This document shows, one piece after another, positions 1 through 11,891 of a stretch of DNA of 64,000 nt. The translations under genes were made by a program, and so were the position numbers. The notes below the pieces were generated by a model. The model was not told the DNA's origin, ran no database searches, and saw only the letters and a list, made by a program, of their open reading frames with translations. The DNA lies in NCBI GenBank assembly GCA_023105745.1, contig JALGQZ010000004.1, positions 38,888,437 to 38,952,436 on the forward strand, given 5' to 3'. The stretch comes from Austropuccinia psidii. Taxonomy: Eukaryota > Basidiomycota > Pucciniomycetes > Pucciniales > Sphaerophragmiaceae. How positions within the stretch are numbered: position 1 is the first letter of the stretch; each line of letters begins with the position of its first letter.

Positions 1-337
1 AGTACTTAGTATGTTCATCAAGTAAAGTACTCAAAAATTCACAATGGTAGGAAAGGTGTGAGATATACAACATAGCTCATGCACCGAGGCTGAGAGAAAC
101 TGTATTAAACACATAATTTAGATGAATACTATCATTTTTATATGTTTATTTCTTCATCTATTTTTATTCTCTTTGTACTAATTGCTGTCTCACACTATTA
201 TGTGTGTCCCTCCATGTTTTACTGAAGTGAATAGTGTATTGAAACTTCTATCACTCTTTCCCGGTGTGTTCCTCCATCTTGTACTTAATTTATAATTTTA
301 TTCACACTCATATCACTCTTTCCAGGTAAAACTGTTT
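1..337 (+). repeat. Copia-1 5' LTR (partial)
   Basis: Diverged direct repeat of 5444-5820. Shared blocks include the stretch with 'aagtaaagtactcaa' near the left and 'ctctttccaggt' near the right. The common sequence stops at about 'actgttt', which is taken as the LTR end. Confidence 0.7.
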
Positions 338-962
338 TATGTAGCTTTTCTTTAGGTTATGGTCATAGCTGAGGCTAATCTTTAGTAAAGAATATCTGAT
401 CAACTTTCATTGAGATGAAGTATTCAAGAATTTAATAATTCAAATTATACACAGTTTAAAATACAAGTACAAGCATATATCATGGAAATGGATCTTCCAG
501 AGTGTATTACAAAAAATCCATATCCACTTCAATATCTAGTTTAACAATCCGAATTCATTAAATGTAGACAAAAAAAGCTGTGATCTTTATTGGTAGTATG
601 GGTGCTCTCAATTCTCAAAAAATTAATTACTTTTGTCAATGAAGGAAATACCTTCAAATTTAGAAAGAAGTATCTACTCAATTTTCATCAAATTCAGTAG
701 ATAATAAAGCTAGATTATTTCTCAAAATTTAAGCACTAAAACATGAAGCAAGTCTAGGAAAGCTTATTTCTAATGTTACCTAGATATTAGGAAATGTAGC
801 ATCTTCTGGGATTATGATTGGAAGTCCAAGTGAAATGAACAGATAGCTTGTGTCAGAGATGGTTTTAGTAAACTAAATAGTGAACTTAATTACACTAGAG
901 AAATTTTAAAATCTCAGAGACCTCTTAATATTTACAAAGTAATAGAATTTCTGGAGAAAGGA

Positions 963-1175
963 ATGTTAGATTTATTAGATACTGAAGTAGAAAAAGAAGA
1001 AAAAGCTTTTCATACTCAAAATCAAAAATTTTATAAGAATCAATTCAACAATAGGAACAAGAGAGTTCATGAGTTCACCAACGGTCAACATAATCCAAAG
1101 AAAAAAATTCAACTGCCGAATTTAGGAAACTTTAAAAGAAACAAAATTAGAAATCAAAAGCAAAAAATTCTGTAA
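963..1175 (+). pseudogene. Copia-1 gag C-terminal fragment
   Basis: A 70-residue open stretch rich in Lys, Asn and Gln, ending with 'FTNGQHNPKKKI'. In Ty1/copia gag proteins the equivalent place carries a CCHC zinc knuckle starting with C-x-N-G-x-H-N-P-K, so this looks like the knuckle with its first Cys replaced by Phe and the rest lost. The upstream gag is broken by stops. The assignment rests on this motif and on position between LTR and pol, and is moderate. Confidence 0.45.
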
Positions 1176-1579
1176 AAGGAGAATATATTTCATCAGAGGA
1201 AGATGATCCACAAAAATCTCATATATCTTTCAACACTACATAATCAACAAATTAAATTTTAGCTTATAGTTGTTTTTCCCATTGTATAACGTAAAATTAA
1301 CATTTTATGGCTAATTATAAGGACATAAATTCAGGAATTAATGTATCTTATGGTGATTAATTAAAAGCTATTTGAACTGTTATTATCACTGTAAGCTCAA
1401 ATACCACAAAAACAAATCTACGTTGTCTTCATGTTCCTGACTTAACTACAACGCTCTTCAGTATTGGTAAGGTTTGAGAAAGTCATTTTCAATTTCAAAT
1501 TGACAATCAATTCTCATTTTAATTATCAAAAAATGGTGTCTTTAATATCAATAGACAGATAGTTTTAAGCAAGTTATTG

Positions 1580-1690
1580 TTTCAATCACTGCTCATCTAT
1601 CTTACAATGCTAATATCAACCTAACACACGCCAGAGCTGGCCATCTTGGAATTGAAACTCTTAAAAAAATTAAAATTCCAGGGTGATATT
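1580..1690 (+). pseudogene. Copia-1 GAG-pre-integrase segment
   Basis: Translation gives 'NLTHARAGHLGIETLKKIKIP', which matches the copia gag-pre-integrase signature (L-x-H-x-R-L-G-H-x-G-x-x-T-L-K-K). It marks the start of integrase, upstream of the RT fragments. The DDE core of integrase that should follow is not recognisable by eye; 1700-2420 shows only degraded coding sequence. Confidence 0.5.
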
Positions 1691-2427
1691 ATACATTGGG
1701 AAAATTTTTCACTTCAAAATTTCATCGACATTCATATTCGTGGGTATTACCTAAATCCACAAAGCCATTAAAATAATCTTCCCAAAATCTTCTGGGGAGA
1801 AGCTTTTTACACTTCTTTCTTTTATGAGAATATTTCTCCTAATCAGAGTAACTAACCATCAGCATATGTTCTCTGGAATGATAGTGTTTTTGATTATTCT
1901 AGGTTCAACGTTTTTGGCTTCAAATTATTTTTGAAGATTCCTAAAAGTCCTCATTTTGGAGAATTCTCTGACACGTCTCTCACTGAAATATTTTTGGGTT
2001 ATCAAATTGAACAAAAGAATTAGAATTCCATGTTACAAAGATTGTATATAAAGTATAGTTATGTTTTCATCTTCCATAAGAATATTTTTCCCAGAAGATA
2101 TTTATTTTCCTCTCACTAAACTACTTAGAGTAGTAATGTTTTACCTGTGGCTGATCTTCCAAAATTTTCATTACCTGAGAAACTGGATAATTTTCCTGAT
2201 CATATCAGTCTTATTGGTGAAATTCCAAATTATAATATTGTTCATAATCCTCCCTCTTTAGCATCATCAACCATTCAATGAACCTCCCATTGGAATTGGC
2301 ATTTTGTACATAAGGCCCCCAAATATGTAGATTCAACTGTTTCTTCTCAAAACATAGTGTCAGGAAAAGGCAACTTCAAGCTTTTCATTAATCTGATCGT
2401 GTATTTGATCAAATAAATTCCCAACTT

Positions 2428-3024
2428 GTGTCTTCATATATTTCTGTGGCATTTCTCACTTATTCATATTTTCCCGATTTACCACCCAAGACATATGAAC
2501 AGGCTATTCATCTATCTGACTCTGAATCATGGAAACAGGCAGTTTTGGAAAATATGTCTCTTGAGAAGGAGAAGTTTTTGGAAGTTTTTTTAGTCCCACC
2601 AGGTACTAATTTACTTAATTCTGTTTGGGTTTTTGGTGGATATGGTATTCTTATCAACCACAAGGAATGACTGTGCATGCAAGGCTGTTCTCAAATTGAA
2701 GTCTTATAATATGGCAATAGATATGCTCCCACTCGCGCAATAGCCACTTTTGGTGTCAATAATTTGTGGGAAATCTATCAAATATATTCCAAGATTTCTT
2801 TAATAAAAAATAGCTTTCTCAAAAAAAATTCCTCTGTCTAGTCTGGAAATTTTATTGGTAAAGTGTTATATGCTTAAGAAATCTATATATGGTCTGAAAC
2901 AGTCTCCTAGGCATTTGTATCAGGAGCTTTTATCCTTCTTTAAACAAATGTATTTATTTTCTTTTACCATAGATGCTTGGTTTTTTTTCTCCAATAGAAA
3001 GAATTGTCTTTGTTTTGTTCATTT
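2428..3024 (+). pseudogene. Copia-1 reverse transcriptase, N-terminal part
   Basis: The stretch at 2428-2670 carries 'PPKTYEQAIHLSDSESWKQA', the usual entry into the copia RT domain, followed by 'PPGTNLLNSVWVF'. At 2855-2990 'KSIYGLKQSPRHLYQELLSF' matches the copia motif Y-G-L-K-Q-S/A-P-R. Frameshifts lie between the two blocks. The gene is cut at 3024 by a solo LTR, beyond which the RT resumes at 4499. Confidence 0.75.
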
Positions 3025-4498
3025 TGTCACAACCATGGCAATTCACCCTGTTGGACCTCAAAATTTCAGACCCATGCCATGTCCAATTTATGGCAATTTG
3101 GCCATATCCATAATCATTGTCCAAATTGGCCATTTCATCTTTTTTGGCCTTTTATGGCCTATTCACCATCTAGGCCCAACTTGGCCCCTTCATCATCATC
3201 AGGCCTTTACTGGGCAGCCTTTTGTATTTTCCAGTCAACAGAGAAAATACAGCCCAAAAGCCTTTATTTGGCTTTTTAAGCTTGAAATACAGATTTGCGC
3301 ATTTTGGGCACTTTTGCACATTTCTGCGCATTTTTTCTGTATTAGCCATTTTAGGCCATTGTCCTATGTAATATGGGAAATGTGCCCAAATGGCGAAATT
3401 AGGCCGTTTGGGGCTTAATTGCAATATTTGTGCACTTTTCCCAAATACAGTTTGAAAGCTGTACTAGCTGTACTTGGCCAAAAACCCAAAAGTGGCCAAA
3501 ACATCCAAAAATTGCTTTGTCAACTCTGAAGCTACCAAAACCCATTTTTCACTTATATCCTTCTGGCATAATCCAAAAAGACCTTTGGTCATTTTTACCA
3601 TCCAATAACCAAAAGTGCCATAAAGGGTGTTATACACTATTATGCATCTTTTTTCACCAGCAATCCAATGGTGCCAATATTGAATGGTTATTTCAACATT
3701 CCATCAGGTCATGCAGAGGATTCATCAAGGCTCAAGGACAAGTGTCAACCTCAAATACCAATGAGGCCATCAAGAAATCATTGGTTTTTCTAATTCACAG
3801 TATTCTTTCAAGGGAATACTGGCAGTACATTCTCAAGGGATATTCAAGAGGCAGTTCCAAAACAATTTCCCAAGGGTCAATGCTCCATCAATCCACCTTG
3901 GAAACCACATTCATTTAATACAGTCTGGATTCATCAAGACCTGTGTTTCATTCATACACCATGGTAATTTCATTCAACCCAGTTCATTTACCAATTTGGC
4001 AAGGTATACACTTCATCAAGTTGTCAAATACAGCTTCAAGGATTCAATACAAACCAGCTTTCAGCCTGAAGGAGTCAAGCTCTCAACCTTTCACATATAT
4101 CAGCCTCCTTTGACCCTGGGGGGTTTTTCCCCCAGTTAATTAATATATTTTGATTTTATTTTATCTTTATTTTCTTTTCATTCTGTTAAGTGAATACTGA
4201 TATTATCAAGTCAGTCATTTAGCACCTTTTCCTGTCAACTAATATTTGGTGGTCATATACTTACTAATTCCATTGTTCATTTTGGCATGTTGAAACAGGT
4301 ATTAAGGACTTACTTGGTTGGCTCTTTGGCCATTTGGCTTCTCTTTCCTCTTATTGCATCTCATCTTTGTACCTGCATATCTCTTAGAGGAATTCAATTC
4401 TTTTATTTTATTTTCTTTATTATTTGGAGTATTACAAGTGAGTTCCCTTATTTCTGAGTTCCAGGCCACTCTTGTTTTCCACAAGAGCCCCTGTGACA
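3025..4498 (+). mobile_element. Solo LTR of chromovirus (F1) family inserted in Copia-1 RT
   Basis: Begins TGTCACAACC and ends CCCCTGTGACA, the same termini as the LTRs of the chromovirus at 54656 and 63364. The internal text (for example 'caattcaatggtg'-like and 'ttaattaatatattttgat' blocks) is shared as well. Flanking 5-mers are CATTT (3020-3024) and CAGTT (4499-4503), a target duplication with one mismatch. Removing the insert joins the copia RT ('KNCLCFVHF') to 'QLYSDDMTILG'. There is no internal region, so this is the product of LTR-LTR recombination. Confidence 0.85.
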
Positions 4499-5430
4499 CA
4501 GTTGTATTCTGATGATATGACTATTTTAGGTTATGATGTTCTTTTATTTAAGAGTTTATTTTCCAATGCCTATAAAATGGAAGATCTTGAAAGTCTTAAA
4601 CACATCCTTAGTATCAATATTGAAAGGACAGATGAAGGTTTGTTCTTATTACAAGAACACATGGTTTAGAAGGTTCCTGACAATCTTGGTATGCAGAAAG
4701 ATCATTCCATGTAAATTCCAATGGATTTAGGGGTCTATCATACTTCAGAAAGTGATGAAAATCATTCTGAATTTCTCACACTAGCAGTTAGCTATTAGAA
4801 AGCTGTGGGTTCACCCAATTATTTGGAAAGATCAACCCTCCCATATTTAGCCTTTTCTGTATCTCTTCTGTCTCAGAATTTAGAAGAGCTGGCCGTTCAA
4901 ATGTATCTTTCATTGTTTGGCTAGAGCCCAAGGATTAGTTCTACGTTTTATTCCCAGAAATCCTGTGTTGCATGTCTATTCTGATGCTACTTATGCTAAC
5001 TTCACAACAGTTAAGTGGTCTCATACTGGTTTGCTATTTTCTTTTTGGTATTAATTTAATTCATTGGAAATAAAGTTTTCAACCCACAGTTTCTTCATCC
5101 TCTACAGAGACATAATAAAAGGCTTTATAAAATGGAGGATAACAGCTGGTTTGGTTAAAGAAACTCATTTGTAGCATGAATATTTCTTCACCTCTGTTTC
5201 AGCTCTCACTTCTTAGCTAAAATCAACCTTATATTTCCTTTTCAAAAACCCCTATGAAATCGGCCAGGACTATGCACATTGATTTTTGGTATAATTGGCT
5301 TGGAGAACGAATTTAAAATACGAAAGTTGATTTATCTTATGTTCCTATGACAGATATGCATGTAGATTTACTCACCAAGGCTCTCCATTTTTTCAAGCAG
5401 GTTTTCTCTTCAGATACTTCTGCATTGGTA
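4499..5430 (+). pseudogene. Copia-1 reverse transcriptase C-terminus and RNase H
   Basis: Right after the solo LTR, 'QLYSDDMTILG' corresponds to the copia RT catalytic D-D motif (usually YVDD; here YSDD). It is followed by 'MEDLESLKHILSINIERTD'. At about 5265-5400 'HIDFWYNWLGE' and 'DMHVDLLTKALHFFKQ' match the C-terminal RNase H/tail of copia pol (H-I-D-I-x-Y-H-x-x-R and A-D-x-L-T-K). Several stop codons and frame changes intervene. Confidence 0.7.
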
Positions 5431-5443
5431 TTGGGGGGTGAGC

Positions 5444-5820
5444 TGAACAGCATAACTGATCAGAACTGAGAACTAATTTCAGTACTCAGCGTACACATCA
5501 AGTAAAGTACTCAACAATTCATAATGGCAGAACAGGTATTAGATATTGAGGATAACTCAGTTACTCAGGTTGAAAGTAGCTGGGGTAGAAACAGAATTTA
5601 AATACATAGTATTTTCGTTGTATTTTTATTTCTCCATACATTCCGTTTCTCTTCTCTGTACTCATTTGTGTCTCACACTAATAAGTCTGTTTATCAAAAT
5701 GTTAATTGAGTGATAAGTGTATGAAAACTTCTATTGTTCTTGCCATTTGTGTTCCTCCATTTTGTACTTGAGCTATAAGTGTATCAACACTTGTATCACT
5801 CTTTCCAGGTGAAACTGTTT
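5444..5820 (+). repeat. Copia-1 3' LTR
   Basis: Starts TGAACAG just downstream of a G-rich polypurine tract ('ttggggggtgag') and ends at about CTGTTT, giving a short inverted terminus AACAG/CTGTT. It aligns with 1-337 with many substitutions, implying an old insertion. A target duplication cannot be tested because the left end is outside the window. Confidence 0.7.
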
Positions 5821-5849
5821 GATTGGCACTGCTATTTACTCTCATTAAG

Positions 5850-7398
5850 ACTTTAGAATCTATATAAGAGGTGAAATTAGCATAATCTTCTTTACTAATT
5901 CAAATAGTAGCATCATGGTATTTTTTTCATCCAGTGAGGCTACAGTCTTGAAGTTAGTACCATTTGATAGCCCTCCTTGATAGTTTCCATAAAAGGACCC
6001 ACATTACTGGTGTGTAATTTCAACTATAGAGTTTAAATGAGAGGGAAAGATCAAATCTTATTCTCAGAAAGGGCTTACAGCCTTAATAACATATCATATT
6101 CTTATTGGTTGTTTATAATAATGATGTTTTTTAAAGGGGAACATTTCCTCTTTCAGATTATCACTTGTAAAGGCATTATTTTTACAGAGGTGATTTTTAT
6201 ATATACAACCTCATTTCTTTTTTATTTTATTTAATAAAGGCAAAAGATATGTGCGCCACTCTTTTTATCAAGCACCATATTTTATGGTATTTTAGGTTTT
6301 ATGCTTGTGCTCTGGTTTTGATTCACAGGAAGACAATCCCTGTATCTCAAAAACTGATGGAGATATCTTGGTTGAAAGGTAAGAATATAGTATTAAACAT
6401 GTTGAGAGCCCTTGTAGCTTTTCCATATTGAAATCAAGGCTTAGAAAAAGTGGTGCCAAATTTAATATCTCACAAATCCCTTTAATTTTTTCCCACTAAT
6501 ATTTGGATATCTTTAAAACTGACCAATATTTCTGGGCTAATTTTTTTTTGACTTCTCAAATAGTGCTTTCAAAAATAAAAGTAAAAACTTCATCCTGAAT
6601 AGCTTCTGTATAAGGAAAAAAGGGAAAACATACACCATCCCATTATAAAGAGCTCATCAAGCCCTAAAGTTCTGTATTATTCTTTTCCATTTATCTCAAA
6701 GATTGGCTGAGATATCTTGTCTGGAATATGGAATATTTTCAAACCACAATTGTTTATAAAAAGTCTTCAATAACTTGTACACCACTTATCTTTTAGATTA
6801 AGGTGCACAAAGCCTCAAAAACATCTAAAATGATTAATAGTGGCTCTACAGATGTATTCTTCAATTTTTTAGCTATCTCTGATAGGTCAGAAGAGTTCTG
6901 ATATGGTGCCCAACACTATTTTTAGATTTGTACATGTAGTCAAATCTTGTAGAAGTTGTCGAACCCTGTTTTTCCCCAATTTGAGCCTGGATTGAGTGTT
7001 TGGAACCACAAGTGGGCTACCATAGGGAAAAAACCTTAACTCTTCATTTGTGGAAAAGGGAGAAAAGCCTCCCTCAGTCTCAAAAGGGGATAAAAGGGGT
7101 TCTTTTCTCACTCAATATAAGAAATCATCTTATCAATTTTTAATACTTCCTGTTAATACTGTTTTTAACAATGGTAAGCTTGTAATATTAGTTGTTATAG
7201 CTATAATATCAATTATTTCAGTCTTTTTATTTATATCCCAATTCATAGATACTTCACTTAGGGCTTTCAGAAGTACTCAAATCACTAATATTATTTGTGA
7301 AGCCCTTGTATTAATATTTCACACTATTATCCTCCCATAATCATGTGTCACACTCATATCTATAGCTATCATCAACTACCTGAGAGTTGATCCTTACA
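5850..7398. repeat. Old LTR relics related to the Gyp-2 (F2) LTR
   Basis: At 6280-6341 'gcttgtgctctggttttgat' followed by 'tcacaggaagaca' resembles the end of the Gyp-2 LTR in reverse orientation (compare 52900-52953). From 6342 to about 7398 the text runs in the forward sense: 'tatctcaaaaactgatggag', a GGAG/aaaagg block near 7060-7110, 'gggctttcagaagtactcaa' near 7260, and a weak CTTACA end. These match the order of blocks in the 25989-27494 LTR. No coding sequence is recognisable. Confidence 0.4.
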
Positions 7399-7429
7399 AC
7401 TAAAAAGTGGTATGATGTGAAATTTTGCC

Positions 7430-8251
7430 AGATAATTGAATTATGAGGTTTCAAAGCTGTCAAAAGGAGGTTTGTCCATTGATTACTCATAATTTTAAAT
7501 CTAAAATTCTACACCTTCTTGTACCAGGTGGTATTGTGGGGGTTCTGCCCATAAAATTAAGTTTTGAGCCTTCAAAGCAATTCAAATGTTGTTCATACTT
7601 TGATTACTCATATTTTGACCAATCAGAGTCCTTCAGACATGTTTTGTACAGCTGGAGATGCATCCTGGCTTGTAGAACATGCCTTAACCCTTCATTGGTG
7701 AAAACTTTTACCCTGTATGGGTAAAAAATGGGAATATGTGGCTTCAAAACCACATCTAGGCACCAATAGAGATAGTATTAGCTTTACTGAACCATAATTT
7801 AACCACCATAGTGAAGCTTTTTACTCTATAAATGTGGAAAGGGGTTATCTACCTCTTTTCACCCTTATGTGAGATAAAAGGAGGCTTTCCCCCCTACTAG
7901 GAAAACCCCCATCATCTTATCAGTTGTATTATTATATGGTTATACTGTCTTACACAAGAAGTAACTCTCAGAATTCTTGATATAATTATAACTATAATCA
8001 TTCTAGTGATCATTATAGTTAACCAATTGATAATTAGTCAACCCACAGCTATAAATAGATTTATAACCACTATTTTTAAATAGTAGAGCCCTTTTTACTG
8101 TTTATTATTCTTATTCAAATTTTATGTTTGCCACTTACAATTCTGGTTAACTGCAATATCAAGTAATCTTGAACATGATGGAGTCATCCAAGTGAGTTCC
8201 TGATTACTGATTTTCAGGCTACTCTTCATTTTGAAGAGCCTTTGTGACAGG
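7430..8251 (+). repeat. Second LTR relic, with an F1-type 3' end
   Basis: 7430-8100 repeats the Gyp-2-like blocks (accacatct, ataaaaggagg, tagtagagccc). 8190-8251 reads 'ccaagtgagttcctgatt' through 'gagcctttgtgacag', the diverged 3' end of the F1 LTR (compare 56010-56075). Both are too decayed to delimit exactly. They form the repeat boundary about 860 bp upstream of RFT1. Confidence 0.4.
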
Positions 8252-9114
8252 TGCAAGAAAAAAAAGCCAACAAGTCTCTTAGATGGTATTTATGATGAGC
8301 TGAAGTATTTTCTTCTATGTGAATAATGTTAGTTATTGTAGTTTTTCTTATAATCAATCAATTGATAATAGCTGTAACCTTACCTCTCAACAGATTCATG
8401 AATAATATTATAATATAGCAGAGGCTTTCCATAATATTTTAAATTAAATTTACCTTTTCACACTCATAATTCAAGCTTAATCAACCTTGCAGAAAGCTTT
8501 TATATGGTGTCATCTGAAACCCTCTCAATTGGGCCTAATGTAAGCTTTTCCTGTAATTATTGTGCATTATTTTCTTTGCTGGATCCCAAATGCCATCCAT
8601 CTTGTATTTTAGCTATGACAATCAATTTTTTTGGAAAAATCTCATATGTTTTAGTTGCATTTATTGATTTTAAGAGTGATTAAATTTTACTCAAGCTTTT
8701 TTTGAGTAGTCTGCTTCCAGAGCTGGCTGCTAAATTAGTTTCAAGTGAAAATTTTATAAATTCTCATAAATTTCTCAATTGGTCATCTATAATCTTCCCA
8801 AAATTGATCTGGCCACTAAATCCAGATTTTATTCCTTCTCATCCAATCTTCACTTGCTCATTTCCTTTGATTTTGAGTCTATTTTGACTGATTTTTCATA
8901 AAATCTGACCAAGGCAATTCATTAAATAATCAAAATCTGATACCATCTTTGCTGTTTTTGTGGCCATCGCTGAGTTTTTTGGAATTGGTGACCCAATCTT
9001 GAGAAATCTCAAAATTCTGGCTGAGCCTCATCCACGTCGAGTCGCCAAGGATGGCGTAAATCTTTCGATGGAGCTTTCGATAATCATTCCAGTCTCCTCT
9101 GGCCATTCGCTCAG
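8252..9114. other. 5' flank of RFT1; no gene seen
   Basis: AT-rich sequence to about 9030, then an abrupt rise in CpG over the last 80 bp before the RFT1 start. No convincing reading frame, RNA gene or repeat is visible. This should contain the promoter and 5' UTR, but I see no clear core motif. Confidence 0.4.
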
Positions 9115-11269
9115 ATGACCCAATCCAATCTGCTCATCTCTGGTCTCTCTCTCATCGGCCTTCAGCTTTTCTCGAGACTTCTCACTTTCACTCTCAATCA
9201 ATCGCTTCTTCGACTGGCCTCGCCGGAGGCCCTTGGCACGTCCTCCATACAGCTTGAGGTGCTCATCAACACCGTCCTCTTCTTCAGCCGAGAAGGCATT
9301 CGTGGCGCCCTTTCCCGTCTTCAGCATGAGTTCTCTCAAGTCTCCGATGCTCTCATTGTGACTGAGCCTCGCCAATTTGATGGTTTGTGCCTTGGACTAC
9401 CTAAATCGCCAAAGCAATCCTCCAGCTTCAGCCTAAAATCATGATCTTTGCTATACAGGAACTCGTTCATTGTCGAAACGTCGCCAGCAAATCATTAACG
9501 CATGCTTTCTTCCAATTCCTATTGGCCTCATAATCTCGACCATTTTATTTCTCGCCTATTGCTCCTCCGTCGATATTACTATATCACATCAACCTCATTT
9601 TCGAACAGCCATCCTTTTTTATTACCTTGCTACCTTGTGCGAGCTTCTGTCGGAGCCACCCTACATATACCTGCTTCTCACTGCACAGACAACTCGACGC
9701 GTCAAAGTCGAAGGCGCTGCAACAGTATTCAGGACGGTTGCGACCTTGACAGTGGTTCTTTTTGGCTATTATAACAATTACGATTGGGCGTTACTCGGCT
9801 TTTCCGTCGGTCAGTTAGCCTACGCCTCGTCGTTACTCGTAGGATTCTGGGGTATCCCTTTGGCGACCTGTCTTGATGCGTCTTCCACTGTAAACCTGTC
9901 CTTCGGCGCTGTTAGCCAGTCTCAGTCAGTTGCAAACCATTCAAGATTCTCCAGTTATTTCATCATCAATACCTGACCTCCATTTCAGAAATCATCCAGT
10001 CGGAGCTTATTCAATCTCACCTTGGATTGATTCTTCGGATCTGAGCCTTTGTTATGCCCTCACCCGTCAATCGATTGTTAAACAATTCCTTTCTGAAGGT
10101 GACAAAATGATTATTGCTAGAATTTGTCCCATTGCTCACCAAGGTGGTTATGCCTTAGCAATGAATTATGGTAGGCCCTCATTTTTCTTTACAATATCGG
10201 GATGGCATTAGCAATGTGATAGCTACTAAACAAAATCTAATTGTTACAGGTTCACTTATTGCTCGAATACTTTTCCAACCCATCGAAGAGACTTCCCGCT
10301 TATATTTCTCCAAGCATCTCTCACTCTCAATTTCTGCCTCTAACGGTAATCCCCGTCCTGAAACTCAGGCTGTAGAGTGGTTGAGCGCCTCGGTCAAATT
10401 ACTCTTCAGTCTATTAGATTTTTATGCCTATCTTGGCCTTCTTTTCATCACATTTGGGCCTCCTTTTGTTTATTCGGCGTTATTGATTCTTCTTGGCTCT
10501 CAATCCCCATATCTTCATCATGGTCCCCAATCTACAGTCGTCCAGGTTCTCCGAGCGTATTGCAGCTTACTACCCCTTCTTGGTCTAAACGGCGTTATTG
10601 AAGCCTTTGTCCAGTCGGCAGCTAACGAAGCGGATTTGAGCCGCCTGAGTAAGTTGATGGTTGCTTGGTGCGCTGTCTTTATTAGCGCGGTTGCTGTGTT
10701 TAGTTCTAGTTGGGCTTCTCACCTTTGGGGCATCACCCCCGAAGTTGGAATGGTCTTGGCAACTGGAATAAATATGAGCTGCAGAATTGGTTTCGGCTGG
10801 ATTTTCGCAAATCGGTATCTTCACCAACGAGGAAGTAATCAGTCCCTCTCTCTTTCTCGATTTTCACCCTCTCTTCTCGCTCTATTTGGCTTCATAGTCG
10901 CCGCGATAGTCACCCGCTGGAACGAATTCAATTCATTAAGCTTTTTTACTGAGCCATTTTTGTCTGCGCGTGAAATCAAAAGTTTGGTTGTTTGGCAAAG
11001 GTTGTTCCATCATCTATCCATTGGGCTTATATGCTTCTTTGGGTGTTTCTTTTTAACGTAAGTCCTCATCTCATGGTTGTTTCAACAAAAATGTTGACCT
11101 TATCTGACCAGAAACAGCTGACACCTTTTATTCACTGCCGCTTTGGGCTCCTATCACATGCCCTTGCGTTTCGTGATGGCTTTAGGCTTTTTACAGAGTG
11201 GAAACGCCTTTCAAGTATTTTTTCAACAATCACATCACGGCCAAAAGCAGAATGACATTGCTACTTTAA
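9115..11269 (+). CDS. RFT1: RFT1-family ER membrane protein (five exons), N-glycan lipid-linked oligosaccharide translocation
   Basis: Proposed join: 9115-9382, 9459-9924, 9989-10170, 10250-11057, 11197-11269, giving 598 residues, near the usual RFT1 length. The start gives 'GLSLIGLQLFSRLLTFTLNQ', a typical RFT1 first helix, followed by 'FFSREGIRGAL'. Further family blocks are 'LCELLSEPPYIYLLL', 'SEGDK' at about 280-284, and 'LIARILFQPIEETSR' at about 307-320 across the third splice. Many hydrophobic helices follow. RFT1 acts in the ER membrane on Man5GlcNAc2-PP-dolichol for N-glycosylation; whether it is the flippase itself is disputed. Splice phases agree at all junctions: G|GA at 9382/9459, CA|A at 9924/9989, G|GT at 10170/10250, AC|A at 11057/11197. 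Intron 2 (gtcagt...tttcag) and the last 24-codon exon are the least certain. The exons are rich in CpG, unlike the surrounding repeats. Confidence 0.88.
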
Positions 11270-11715
11270 CGCGTTCAAAGAATTCGACAACGTTATCAGG
11301 ACTATTCACAATGCATTTGAGTTGCGCCGGCTGTTTGGTCTTTGGACTAATTTTCCTCAAAGACATCATCACAACGATTTCGGGAATTAATAGCACGCTT
11401 GCCTTGTTGGCCAAGCATATGCGTGGGAGATCATTTTCAAACCAATTACTCATGTAAACTTGCCAACTCATCACTCATGCTGCTTCAATTTTTGTTTGCG
11501 AAAAAAGTTGATTTTGGTCTCAACACGCCCATGGTATCGGGTTTTGAATTTGAGGGAAACCGAAAGGTAACGAAATAACCATTATTCCCTATCATGAGCT
11601 TACTAGGAGACGATGTTTTTGGTTTGTGGTACTGGTGGATATAATTTCTGAGTAGTACAAATTATTTTGACGGGGGAATGAAACTTGCAAGTCATGGAGG
11701 CTTTTCATCTGCCAA
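11270..11715. other. RFT1 3' flank; no gene seen
   Basis: Non-repetitive sequence with host-like composition between the proposed RFT1 stop and the tRNA. The first 190 bp can be read open in one frame, but this does not continue RFT1 sensibly. It probably holds the RFT1 3' UTR. No other RNA or protein gene is recognised. Confidence 0.35.
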
Positions 11716-11787
11716 TCTTCGTTAGTATAGAGGTCAGTATACCCGCTTGTCACGCGGGTGACCCGGGTTCAATTCCCGGACGGAGAG
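11716..11787 (+). tRNA. tRNA-Asp (anticodon GTC)
   Basis: A full cloverleaf can be drawn by hand. The acceptor TCTTCGT pairs with ACGGAGA (one G-T) and is followed by discriminator G. The D arm contains AGAGGTCAGT. The anticodon stem CCCGC/GCGGG carries loop TTGTCAC, so the anticodon is GTC. The T arm is CCGGG-TTCAATT-CCCGG, with a perfect internal B box. No intron. The layout (TA between acceptor and D stem, D loop with GGTCAG) matches eukaryotic nuclear tRNA-Asp. Confidence 0.96.
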
Positions 11788-11811
11788 GTGTCTAGTGTTC
11801 AATGATGCTAA

Positions 11812-11815
11812 TTTT
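11812..11815 (+). terminator. Probable RNA polymerase III terminator of the tRNA-Asp gene
   Basis: First run of four T on the sense strand, 25 nt after the tRNA 3' end. Fungal pol III often prefers longer T runs, so termination may be leaky. Confidence 0.5.
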
Positions 11816-11891
11816 GCAGGTGAACACCCAACTAGCCTGCGGAACAAATAAATTTGGAAGAAGTCTCGGTGCGGGTGATCAGTAGGTGTTT

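Larger units (their letters stand above)
1..5820 (+). mobile_element. Copia-1: degenerate Ty1/copia LTR retrotransposon, left end cut by the window
   Basis: The sequence at 1-337 recurs at 5444-5820 as a pair of direct LTRs, and copia-type gag, pre-integrase, reverse transcriptase and RNase H fragments lie between them in the Ty1/copia order (integrase before RT). The right LTR is preceded by a G-rich polypurine tract around 5432-5440. The body is broken by many stops and frameshifts, and a solo LTR of another family sits inside the RT at 3025-4498. The 5' LTR lacks roughly its first 40 bases because the window starts inside it. No intact protein remains, so this is a dead copy. Confidence 0.8.

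Noticed and set aside
3430..3918. 162-residue open stretch at 3.4-3.9 kb
   Set aside because: Inside the F1-type solo LTR; same reasoning as for the other LTR open stretches.
9028..9375. 115-residue minus-strand open stretch over RFT1 exon 1
   Set aside because: Charged antisense shadow of a GC-richer exon; no family resemblance, while the plus strand is clearly RFT1.
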